Of a DNA stretch of 5,504 nucleotides, positions 1 through 5,504 are shown piece by piece. The DNA is from Bacteroidales bacterium. GTDB taxonomy: Bacteria; Bacteroidota; Bacteroidia; Bacteroidales; UBA10428. Below the pieces are notes generated by a model that was not told where the DNA came from, did not search any database, and saw nothing but the letters and a program-made list of their open reading frames with translations. The DNA lies in NCBI GenBank assembly GCA_016935595.1, contig JAFGQQ010000238.1, positions 1 to 5,504 on the forward strand. The letters run 5' to 3'. The translations under genes were made by a program, and so were the position numbers. How positions within the stretch are numbered: the first letter of the stretch is position 1; each line of letters starts with the position of its first letter.

Positions 1-78
1 TTCAATAATATCATTTTTTAAATTAAAAAAAGAAAATAAAATGATTAAAAATAATATAGAAATATTTTTTAAAGACAT
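1..78 (-). CDS. 5' end of a gene with a hydrophobic N-terminus (partial); candidate immunity protein of module B
   Basis: The frame opens with ATG at 78-76 and reads 26 codons without a stop to the window edge, giving MSLKNISILFLIILFSFF and then NLKNDIIE. The first residues carry one Lys and then a strongly hydrophobic run (about residues 6-18), as expected for a signal peptide or membrane anchor. No Cys is visible, so a lipobox cannot be claimed. The start lies 6 bases after the TAG stop of the metallopeptidase-tipped mini-Rhs gene, so the two are probably cotranscribed and translationally coupled. The parallel with the lipoprotein gene that follows the other mini-Rhs gene makes an immunity role attractive. 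That role is inferred from position only, because nearly all of the protein lies outside the window. No Shine-Dalgarno is seen. Confidence 0.6.
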   Translation of the reverse strand, partial: MSLKNISILFLIILFSFFNLKNDIIE

Positions 79-84
79 ACTATT

Positions 85-1113
85 CTATTTTACTGTTGGG
101 ATTTGTATTGGTTTCTGTATCGGTTTTAAAGGAAATAAAGTGTTCATAACTCTTGTTTTATAATTTCTTTCCACGTTTGGGTTACTATAATCATAGTTAT
201 GAATAATCTCTCTGCCTTGAGCATTAAGTAATGGGGGATTATTTGATTTTGAAGGATCATCTGAAAAATAGTATTGTCTTAAAGGCATTTCATTTTCTGA
301 TCTTAAAATATTTTCTATATGGCAAGCTCTCCTTTCTCTAAGGGGTATTCCATCAAGGATTTCGGACATATCTAAGCTATATCCCATTTTCATATCAAAA
401 CCATGAGCCATTTCATGACCCAAACTAATAAAGCCATCACCATTATATGTAATATTTCCACCAGAACTGGTTACTCCATCTTCAGTTTTTATGTCATTAA
501 AATTTGGATTTGCGGTATTTTCCTCGCCATAACTAATATTATATTTTAAATCTGTATTCTGAAGCTCCCCAACTAACCATTCACCTGTTTTTGTTCCTCC
601 TAATTCTCCAAGTGATCCAACAACCGATGAAACATAATCGTTTCCAATATCATTAACAGTAACTTGATTCCCATCTACATCATATAAATTCCCATTTTCA
701 TAACGAACTCTGTTAGCATTATCTTCTCCATAATATATCCAAATTTCTTCTCCATTTGGATCAATAAACAGAATAGGATTATTAGCACAATAACCATAAG
801 GATTCAATTGAACGTATTTTTCAGCTAAAGGATCAATAGTTAAAAACCGGGTAGTCATATCCATTTCGTACATTCCAACATCCTGAATAGAATCTTTATT
901 AACAAATCTAATAACTTTATGAGTTTTCATATCAATAATAGCTGAACCTACTCTCTCAAAATTATTGTACTGATGAATTTCATCATATCTGCCATCGCTT
1001 AAAGTAAGGTATGGCAGTTCAAATTCATTTACTTTAAGCTTACTTTGAGAATTTTGAGAATAAATGTTAGTACTGAGTAAAATGATTGACAAAAGAAAAT
1101 TAATTGTTTTCAT
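85..1113 (-). CDS. Secreted mini-Rhs protein with C-terminal HExxH metallopeptidase domain (M91/NleD-like), putative polymorphic toxin
   Basis: The 342-residue protein has three parts. Residues 1-19 form a signal peptide ending IYS before Gln20. Residues about 35-121 form a truncated end of an Rhs core, with IDPLAEKY at 93-100, NPYGYCANNP at 104-113 and DPNG at 118-121. Residues 122-342 form the variable tip. The tip carries HEMAH at 233-237 (zinc ligands His233 and His237, catalytic Glu234), then ERRACHIEN at 260-268 and MPLRQYY at 276-282. That order resembles the Rhs-associated NleD-like (M91) metallopeptidases, in which a downstream Glu would be the third zinc ligand (Glu260 or Glu267; not decided). 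The full Rhs cage, PAAR, VgrG and any obvious type IX sorting domain are missing, so export beyond the periplasm is unexplained. It follows the module A lipoprotein gene after 97 bases and precedes a candidate immunity gene by 6 bases. The Rhs end and HExxH motif are seen directly; toxin activity and substrate are inferred. Confidence 0.85.
   Translation of the reverse strand: MKTINFLLSIILLSTNIYSQNSQSKLKVNEFELPYLTLSDGRYDEIHQYNNFERVGSAIIDMKTHKVIRFVNKDSIQDVGMYEMDMTTRFLTIDPLAEKYVQLNPYGYCANNPILFIDPNGEEIWIYYGEDNANRVRYENGNLYDVDGNQVTVNDIGNDYVSSVVGSLGELGGTKTGEWLVGELQNTDLKYNISYGEENTANPNFNDIKTEDGVTSSGGNITYNGDGFISLGHEMAHGFDMKMGYSLDMSEILDGIPLRERRACHIENILRSENEMPLRQYYFSDDPSKSNNPPLLNAQGREIIHNYDYSNPNVERNYKTRVMNTLFPLKPIQKPIQIPTVK
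751..1011 (-). repeat. Rhs-core-end coding repeat, copy B
   Basis: This segment encodes residues 35-121 of the metallopeptidase-tipped protein and matches 2514-2774 in the other mini-Rhs gene. About 69 of 87 residues are identical by eye, without gaps, including an unbroken run at residues 80-101. In a sampled stretch of about 119 bases the DNA is over 80% identical, with many differences at third codon positions. Similarity ends just after the DPxG motif. The pair could support homologous recombination that swaps tips. Confidence 0.85.
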
Positions 1114-1129
1114 AACTTAATTTTTTAGT

Positions 1130-1159
1130 GCAAGATATAATATTTTATTTATTGAACAA
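1130..1159 (-). promoter_or_regulatory. Weak Bacteroidota-type promoter candidate in the 97-base gap before module B
   Basis: On the minus strand a TTG (1159-1157) is followed after 19 bases by TATCTTGC (1137-1130). The spacing fits the Bacteroidota -33/-7 arrangement (TTG, about 19-21 bases, TAnnTTTG), but the -7 box matches only four of its six fixed bases. The 97-base gap (1114-1210) is the longest between genes here and could let module B be transcribed separately. No convincing terminator hairpin was seen in the gap. In such AT-rich DNA a chance match is quite possible. Confidence 0.22.
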
Positions 1160-1210
1160 TATAAGAAATGAATGTTTATTAAATATAAGTAATAACCAAA
1201 TATTATATTT

Positions 1211-1861
1211 CTATGGCGTTGGAGGTGAAATTACTTCAGGTAGCACAAAGAATGTGCTATCATTCACTAAAAGATTTATAAGTTTTTTAATATCTGATAT
1301 TTTATAATTACTATTTCCTTTGAATTCATTAACTTCAAAGTAATACTCTTCATAAAAATCATAATAATATATAAATCCAAAATTTATTAAATAATAACTA
1401 TACTTTATTGAATTTGAACTTTGAAGGACATCTTCTTTGAATCTATAAACTTTAAACTTATCTCGATCAATAGTATAAGTTTTTTCACCAATAAAACGAG
1501 TATCAGTAGAAAAAAAAGGTAAAAAGTAATTTCTGAAATTGGATTTAAGAATCAAATTACTATCAATAAACGAATGTGATAATTCGCAATTTGTAAATTC
1601 TGAACCACAAGTATAAATACCTTCATTATTTATTTTAATTAAAAAAGAAGTATCTACTACATTAGTTATATAATTTATTTTGAATAAATATTGTTTAATT
1701 AAGTTATATGATAATTCAAAATACTTTACATCTTCATTATTTACATGAATTATTTTATATTTAATAGAGTAATCATTTTTACAATTACAACTAAGTAATG
1801 TGAAAAATGAAAAAGTAATAAATAAAATATAAAATTTAATATTTAAAATTCCAGATATCAT
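1211..1861 (-). CDS. Putative lipoprotein, candidate immunity protein of module A
   Basis: The 216-residue protein has a lipoprotein signal peptide: a hydrophobic stretch (residues 5-23) and then the lipobox LLSC, with Cys25 as the lipidated residue. The mature part begins Cys-Asn-Cys-Lys-Asn-Asp and is rich in Tyr, Phe, Asn and Lys, with two further cysteines (85 and 92) and no domain I recognise. The residues after Cys25 do not clearly match the published acidic surface-export signals of Bacteroidota lipoproteins, so an inner-facing periplasmic location is plausible. The ATG at 1861-1859 lies inside the preceding mini-Rhs gene and the two reading frames overlap by 26 bases, which implies tight coupling. 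The start is supported because it gives a complete lipoprotein signal. A small envelope protein directly after a polymorphic toxin is typically its immunity protein; that role is inferred from context only. Confidence 0.7.
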   Translation of the reverse strand: MISGILNIKFYILFITFSFFTLLSCNCKNDYSIKYKIIHVNNEDVKYFELSYNLIKQYLFKINYITNVVDTSFLIKINNEGIYTCGSEFTNCELSHSFIDSNLILKSNFRNYFLPFFSTDTRFIGEKTYTIDRDKFKVYRFKEDVLQSSNSIKYSYYLINFGFIYYYDFYEEYYFEVNEFKGNSNYKISDIKKLINLLVNDSTFFVLPEVISPPTP

Positions 1862-2876
1862 CTACAACTCCTTGGGCAGTATTAAATTGTTTATACTTTT
1901 GATTCATTTTAAACATTAAACTATGACCTTTGGTTCTCATCAAACTGTTTGGATCAAATCTGGCTTGGTAATGATGTGGATTACCAGATAATGTGCCTCT
2001 AACATTAGATAAGTTAAACGATTTATCATCTAAATAATCACCTGCATAATAATTACCATGTATAAATGATTCATGAGTCCAGGTTCTTGTGGCACTATAT
2101 ATATATTTATTATATGTATTTAATACATCATCACCAGAGGGTGACTTGCTATGCATAACACTGAAATACTCTTGTCTAGCTTTGACATTGGGACCTGTAT
2201 TCATAAATATTGAAATTTGACCTCTGCCATTAACTATAGTAGGTTTTTCAGTTTCTCCATTTGCTGTGCTATATGAACCATCATCATTTTTTAATTCTTT
2301 TGCACCATAACTAAGATCAACACCACCCTCATGATATTCACCACTATTATCATATGTATGACCTGCGATAACTTGCCCCTCTTCAGCAAATTTTGCTAGA
2401 AATTCAATACCTTCATCAGATTTAGCAAAATTTTCAAATGCTGTTACAAGCTCATTATATATATAATTACCATCATCATCTTTTTTATATAATTGTGAAA
2501 CATCAATTCGCATACCATCAGGATCAACAAATAGAATAGGATTATTTGCACAATATCCATAGGGATTCATTTCAACGTATTTCTCAGCTAAAGGATCAAT
2601 GGTTAAGAATCGAGTAGTCATGTCCATTTCATACATACCTGGGTCAATGACTGAATCATTTTCAATAAAACGTACAATTTTGTTGGTTTCCATATCAATT
2701 ATAGCTGAGCCAACCCTTTCATATTTATTGTAACTATGAAATTCATCGTACCTTCCATCGCTTAAGGTTAAATAATCAACTTTATTGTTATTGATATTTA
2801 CTTTTTGATTTGGATTTTGTGCAATGATTTGGCTAACTAAAGCCAAAGTATAAAAGCATAGAATAACTCTTTTCAT
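1836..2876 (-). CDS. Secreted mini-Rhs protein with C-terminal HExxxH domain, putative polymorphic toxin
   Basis: The 346-residue protein is colinear with the mini-Rhs protein encoded at 85-1113 up to residue 121. It has a signal peptide (1-19, ending IIA before Gln20), YLTLSDGRYDE at 35-45, IDPLAEKY at 93-100, NPYGYCANNP at 104-113 and DPDG at 118-121. Residues 122-346 share nothing obvious with the other tip. The notable motif is THESFIH (267-273), giving His268-Glu269-x3-His273, one residue longer than the classical zincin HExxH. Possible further metal ligands are His301, His302 and His318. An acidic stretch (DDDG, 133-136) and an EGIEFLAKFAEEG segment (155-167) precede it. A metal-dependent hydrolase is plausible but I do not recognise the family with certainty. 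The gene starts 6 bases after the second transglutaminase-like gene, and its end overlaps the start of the lipoprotein gene by 26 bases. No Rhs cage or dedicated secretion domain is present. Confidence 0.8.
   Translation of the reverse strand: MKRVILCFYTLALVSQIIAQNPNQKVNINNNKVDYLTLSDGRYDEFHSYNKYERVGSAIIDMETNKIVRFIENDSVIDPGMYEMDMTTRFLTIDPLAEKYVEMNPYGYCANNPILFVDPDGMRIDVSQLYKKDDDGNYIYNELVTAFENFAKSDEGIEFLAKFAEEGQVIAGHTYDNSGEYHEGGVDLSYGAKELKNDDGSYSTANGETEKPTIVNGRGQISIFMNTGPNVKARQEYFSVMHSKSPSGDDVLNTYNKYIYSATRTWTHESFIHGNYYAGDYLDDKSFNLSNVRGTLSGNPHHYQARFDPNSLMRTKGHSLMFKMNQKYKQFNTAQGVVDDIWNFKY
2514..2774 (-). repeat. Rhs-core-end coding repeat, copy A
   Basis: This is the partner of the repeat at 751-1011 and encodes residues 35-121 of the HExxxH-tipped protein. 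Both copies sit at the same residue numbers in their proteins, so the leader has kept its length while the tips differ. The signal peptides upstream are much less alike than the Rhs segment, which suggests an old duplication under selection for the Rhs end, or recombination confined to this segment. Confidence 0.85.
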
Positions 2877-2882
2877 AACGGA

Positions 2883-3983
2883 TTAATTTTGGTTAAAAAT
2901 AATTAAAATTTTGTTATTCTGATATTTGGTTTTATTTTCTTTTAAAGAATTTATCCACTCTTTATACATCTTAGGTGGCATCTCTCTAAATCCAAGATTT
3001 AATATTTCAACATACAAATTTTCCATTTCGGTAAATATCGTTTTTGGTTCTTCAATATCCAGAATATCATTGAAATCATTTGCTTCATATAACTCCATAT
3101 AAATATCAAATCGTTTCTTTAAGCATTCAGCTTTATATATCATCGCATTGATAAAATTCGGATAATATTTCAATGCTAGATCCAAACAATCAAAAATGAA
3201 TGGAAATTCTTTAAATCCCAGTTTCTTTTCACATCCTTTTGCTAAGTCGTATATGCAAAATGCAATAGATTGTTTTAATCCAAGCGTATCCATATAAATT
3301 CCATTTTGCATAGCCTCTAATGAAACATATCCAGAAGCAGCCACCCATGCATCTACAGGAAACATTCCATTGGTAAGTTCAGTATTGTACCATCCTGTTT
3401 TTTCGCTTTTTGATTTTATATACATGTGATAAGGAGCTAAAGATAAATATGCATCTGCCCCCAATTCTTCTGCAAGTATTTTATAAAGAAATGGCATTGA
3501 ATGACAATTTCCTTTTCCTGTTTCTATAAGCGTTGTAACATACATGCTCGCCCAGTCCTTTTCTCCTGCATAATCTTCAAAATTGTATTTATAAGGATAA
3601 TGAATTGCCGTATCTTTTGTAAGCCAGATTGTATCTGTCATAAATTTATAAATACCGTAGTTTCTAGAAACAATATCGTAATCAGTACCTTTATATGGAA
3701 GGGGATTTGCCTTAATATAACTGTTTATAACAAAAACGTAAAAATCTATTAACTGTATGTATTTTTCATAATCAAGATTTCCTTCATAATATGCATTTTC
3801 GTTTAGAAAAACAGCTCTTTTAAAGTTTAAAGGGATGCTGTCTTTCAACATCAATTTCATTTCATCAAATGCTTCAATATATTGTTGTTTTATAATATTA
3901 TATTGATTTTGGTTGTTTATTTGTCCAAACAACCCTTTAAAACTTACTAATAACACAAAAACAATTACCCTACTTTTCCGCAT
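2883..3983 (-). CDS. Exported protein with transglutaminase-like Cys-His-Glu core, second paralogue
   Basis: The 366-residue protein has a signal peptide (residues 1-20, ending LFG before Gln21). A helical-looking region follows, then a core centred on GNCHSMP (158-164, Cys160), YHMYIK (185-190, His186) and GWYNTELT (197-204, Glu202). The spacing and the GW-x3-Glu pattern resemble the Cys-His-Asp/Glu triad of the transglutaminase-like superfamily, which includes proteases and crosslinking enzymes. The C-terminal third contains a TPR-like stretch (DLALKYYPNFINAM, 268-281). Over residues 133-256 it aligns without gaps to the first paralogue, with about half the residues identical, including all three putative catalytic residues. 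Its ATG directly follows the stop codon of that gene, with no spacer, and the module A mini-Rhs gene begins 6 bases after its own stop. Function is inferred; it might process, crosslink or help export the neighbouring toxins, or be an effector itself. Confidence 0.75.
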   Translation of the reverse strand: MRKSRVIVFVLLVSFKGLFGQINNQNQYNIIKQQYIEAFDEMKLMLKDSIPLNFKRAVFLNENAYYEGNLDYEKYIQLIDFYVFVINSYIKANPLPYKGTDYDIVSRNYGIYKFMTDTIWLTKDTAIHYPYKYNFEDYAGEKDWASMYVTTLIETGKGNCHSMPFLYKILAEELGADAYLSLAPYHMYIKSKSEKTGWYNTELTNGMFPVDAWVAASGYVSLEAMQNGIYMDTLGLKQSIAFCIYDLAKGCEKKLGFKEFPFIFDCLDLALKYYPNFINAMIYKAECLKKRFDIYMELYEANDFNDILDIEEPKTIFTEMENLYVEILNLGFREMPPKMYKEWINSLKENKTKYQNNKILIIFNQN

Positions 3984-5360
3984 TTACTTTATAATTTGGT
4001 ATAATGAACCATTTTCTTGTTTTTTATCCAAAAGGCTTTTAACATCTTTTGCAGAACCAAGCCACTGATCATATAAATCTTTTGGAATGTTCTTATATCC
4101 TTTATCTGTTAACATATTGTACAAATAATCATGTTTTTCCCAATATTGTTTTGCTTCTTCATTTTTCAATAATTCTTCATGACTATTTATTCCATATTTC
4201 TGTTTTACTTTTATAAATTGGGCTAGGTACATATTGCTTTTTAAAACATATGCTGATGCATTCTTTGTTGGATAATATTTTAAGGATAAATCTGTACATT
4301 TATTTATAAAAGTAGTATCATACATTCCAAAAATTTTAATGTAGCCCATTGCCAGGTCATTTAAACAATAGGCAACTACTTGTTTTTGATTTAATGTATC
4401 TAAAAATATCCCGTTTTTAATAGCATTTGCTGTAATGTATCCAGAACCCATAATCCATTCATTAGATACTAATTTACCCTGAGTAGTTTCATAATTATAA
4501 AATGTTCCTCTTTCATCTTTAAATTTAATAAATGAATGGTTTGGAGAGAATGACAGATAGGCTTCTGCTCCAATTTCCTGTGCTAAGATTAGATGTAATA
4601 ATGGCATTGAATGGCATTGTCCTGTATGAGTTGCCAATAATTTTGAAACAAACATTTTGTTATAGTCTTTTTCTCCATAGTAATCTTCAAAATCATAAGT
4701 AAAGGGATAACTGGTAAATGTTATTTCTTTATTTGTTAAAGGAATTTTTATGGTATCTGACATAACCTTTAAAATAGAAAGATTCAAATTAATATTATTT
4801 GAAGTGTTACCACTTTGATAATTAATTATGTCAACTAATTGCTGTATGCTTTTATCAAATTGTTCGTAAGTAAAAGTGTTGTTAAATGCATGTTCAACTT
4901 CAAAAACAGCTTTTTTTAAATCCAATGGTGCTTTTCTTTCAAGCATGTCTTTTATTGAATTATAAGCATTCAAATAATTTGATTTAATGAAATTCATCAA
5001 TTGTTGTCTTTGTAAATTTTGATTATAATCATCTAAATCATTATTTATTTTTGCCTGATTCACTTGCATTATGTCTCTATTTATTATTTCCAAGTTTGTT
5101 TCCTCAATGCTTTTGCCATTAAGATAATTAGGAAAATTTGGAGTCGGATCAACTCGTTTTGTTGGCATATTCCCAACTAGTCCATTTGGTAGTAAATTTG
5201 AGCTCTCTGGTGTTTTTAACTCAGGGATTTGTCCAAGTGCATTATAATCTGCACTCCAAAAAATCAAAAGGGTAGCAAAAAAAGCAAGTGTTTGGCAGCG
5301 CAGGGATGCCTGCAGGGACGGGCTGCCAAACTTTTGCTTTTGTGCGTTGGGTTTATTCAT
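3984..5360 (-). CDS. Exported protein with transglutaminase-like Cys-His-Glu core, first paralogue (start revised to ATG at 5360)
   Basis: From the ATG at 5360-5358 the product is 458 residues. A TTG at 5375 in the same frame would add five residues, but the promoter -7 box at 5391-5384 would leave almost no leader before it, and the ATG follows an A-rich stretch typical of Bacteroidota starts. Residues 1-43 form a long signal peptide (hydrophobic core TLAFFATLLIFW, ending ALG before Gln44). A Pro/Asn-rich linker follows to about residue 85, then a helical region. The core has GQCHSMP (Cys249), PNHSFIK (His275) and FYNYETT (Glu291), matching the next gene without gaps. A TPR-like stretch (LSLKYYPTKNASAY) comes after the core. 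Residues 7-27 are encoded by a GC-rich palindrome whose codons (CTG, CGC, TCC, CCG) differ from the rest of this AT-rich gene. Its biochemical role is unknown; a transglutaminase-fold hydrolase or crosslinker is inferred. Confidence 0.78.
   Translation of the reverse strand: MNKPNAQKQKFGSPSLQASLRCQTLAFFATLLIFWSADYNALGQIPELKTPESSNLLPNGLVGNMPTKRVDPTPNFPNYLNGKSIEETNLEIINRDIMQVNQAKINNDLDDYNQNLQRQQLMNFIKSNYLNAYNSIKDMLERKAPLDLKKAVFEVEHAFNNTFTYEQFDKSIQQLVDIINYQSGNTSNNINLNLSILKVMSDTIKIPLTNKEITFTSYPFTYDFEDYYGEKDYNKMFVSKLLATHTGQCHSMPLLHLILAQEIGAEAYLSFSPNHSFIKFKDERGTFYNYETTQGKLVSNEWIMGSGYITANAIKNGIFLDTLNQKQVVAYCLNDLAMGYIKIFGMYDTTFINKCTDLSLKYYPTKNASAYVLKSNMYLAQFIKVKQKYGINSHEELLKNEEAKQYWEKHDYLYNMLTDKGYKNIPKDLYDQWLGSAKDVKSLLDKKQENGSLYQIIK
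5280..5341. repeat. GC-rich palindromic element inside the signal-peptide coding region
   Basis: The arms 5280-5299 and 5322-5341 pair at 18 of 20 positions, with a perfect 10-base core GTTTGGCAGC/GCTGCCAAAC. The 22-base centre holds a second hairpin (GCAGG, loop GATG, CCTGC; 5300-5313) and a direct repeat of GCAGGGA (5300-5306 and 5312-5318). The element is strikingly GC-rich against the surrounding AT-rich DNA and is translated in frame without breaking the ORF. It looks like a dispersed palindromic repeat that landed in, or founded, a signal peptide. Copy number elsewhere cannot be seen from this window. Confidence 0.75.
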
Positions 5361-5383
5361 TTTTATTTTTTTCAAATCAGCTG

Positions 5384-5391
5384 CAAATATA
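5384..5391 (-). promoter_or_regulatory. Bacteroidota -7 promoter element of the operon
   Basis: The minus strand reads TATATTTG, a full match to the Bacteroidota -7 consensus TAnnTTTG. Transcription would begin around 5377-5380, about 17-20 bases before the ATG at 5360. No clean TTG -33 element lies 19-21 bases upstream (TGC is the nearest), so the promoter could be weak or need an activator. The GC-rich inverted repeat lies just upstream and could be a regulator site. Confidence 0.5.
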
Positions 5392-5415
5392 TCATAATCT
5401 TTAAACGGCTTGCAG

Positions 5416-5449
5416 GTAACGGTTCCGCCATAGACGCAGTTGCCGTTGC
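5416..5449. repeat. GC-rich island with short inverted repeat upstream of the operon
   Basis: GTAACGG (5416-5422) and CCGTTGC (5443-5449) can pair over seven positions with one G-T wobble around a 20-base loop, and TGCA flanks the outer side of both arms. The region from about 5404 to 5450 is over half G+C, unlike its surroundings. It could be an operator, part of a dispersed repeat, or the remnant of an inserted element. Its minus strand is also open in the frame of the downstream gene. Confidence 0.4.
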
Positions 5450-5452
5450 ATA

Positions 5453-5504
5453 TTTTGTTTACTTGTCAATACGTACAAATTACGAAATTTTGTTTGCCTG
5501 TCAA
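5453..5504. repeat. Two-copy direct repeat with 35-base period at the window edge
   Basis: The 17-base segments 5453-5469 and 5488-5504 match at 15 positions (TTTTGTTTACTTGTCAA and TTTTGTTTGCCTGTCAA) and start 35 bases apart. The second copy ends at the window edge, so further copies may exist outside. On the minus strand each begins TTGACA. Repeated sites at this distance from a promoter could bind a regulator, but a decaying tandem repeat fits equally well. Confidence 0.45.

Noticed and set aside
1114..1210. Terminator or small RNA in the gap between modules
   Set aside because: The 97 bases are AT-rich without a convincing GC stem; only a weak promoter-like arrangement was seen.
3501..3752. 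Plus-strand 83-codon open frame
   Set aside because: It lies wholly inside the well-supported minus-strand transglutaminase-like gene (over the GNCHSMP core) and its product has no recognisable features, so it is an antisense shadow.
5280..5341. Intrinsic transcription terminator
   Set aside because: The hairpin lies inside a coding region near the start of the operon and is not followed by a clean T-tract at its stem base, so termination there would silence the operon.
5281..5352. Integron attC site (GTTGGGT at 5346-5352 next to the palindrome)
   Set aside because: Only one GTTRRRY-type core is present; no properly placed RYYYAAC partner was found on the other side of the hairpin and no integrase is in the window.
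5401..5451. Minus-strand 16-codon ORF (ATG at 5451, stop at 5403-5401, Arg-rich) as an upstream leader peptide
   Set aside because: It lies upstream of the likely transcript start at about 5377-5380, has no clear start-site support, and overlaps a GC-rich repeat that explains its composition.
1..5504. CRISPR array, tRNA or rRNA genes, insertion sequence
   Set aside because: No regularly spaced repeats of CRISPR type, no tRNA- or rRNA-like segments and no transposase reading frame were seen on either strand.

Overview
The window is AT-rich and every supported gene lies on the minus strand, so transcription runs from about 5380 towards base 1. The organism is most likely a member of the Bacteroidota (flavobacteria or relatives). 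The evidence is a perfect TAnnTTTG promoter element, A-rich rather than Shine-Dalgarno start regions, signal peptides cut just before Gln, and the Bacteroidota style of Rhs core end (IDPLAEKY ... NPYGYCANNP).

The first part, in transcription order, is a control region (5376-5504). It holds a GC-rich island, an inverted repeat, a 35-base-period direct repeat and the probable promoter. Next come two adjacent paralogous genes (5360-3984 and 3983-2883) for exported proteins with a transglutaminase-like Cys-His-Glu core. The first has an imperfect GC-rich palindrome inside its signal-peptide coding region, and its start is better placed at the ATG at 5360 than at the TTG at 5375.

The second part is two toxin-immunity-like modules. 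Module A is a mini-Rhs protein (2876-1836), whose C-terminal domain carries an HExxxH motif, overlapping a lipoprotein gene (1861-1211). Module B is a second mini-Rhs protein (1113-85), whose C-terminal domain is an HExxH metallopeptidase resembling the Rhs/NleD (M91-like) type. Six bases later comes the start of a further hydrophobic-N-terminus gene that leaves the window (78-1). The two mini-Rhs proteins are colinear and about 79% identical over residues 35-121, then lose all similarity just after the DPxG motif. This is the conserved-leader/swapped-tip layout of polymorphic toxins. Here the leader is only about 120 residues with its own signal peptide, not a full Rhs cage.

Spacing between genes (0, 6, -26, 97 and 6 bases) suggests one operon, possibly with an internal promoter in the 97-base gap. 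The working model is a secreted polymorphic toxin locus: two variable-tip metallopeptidase-like effectors, each followed by an envelope-directed candidate immunity protein, with two transglutaminase-like proteins of unknown role. The immunity assignments and the role of the transglutaminase-like pair are inferences.
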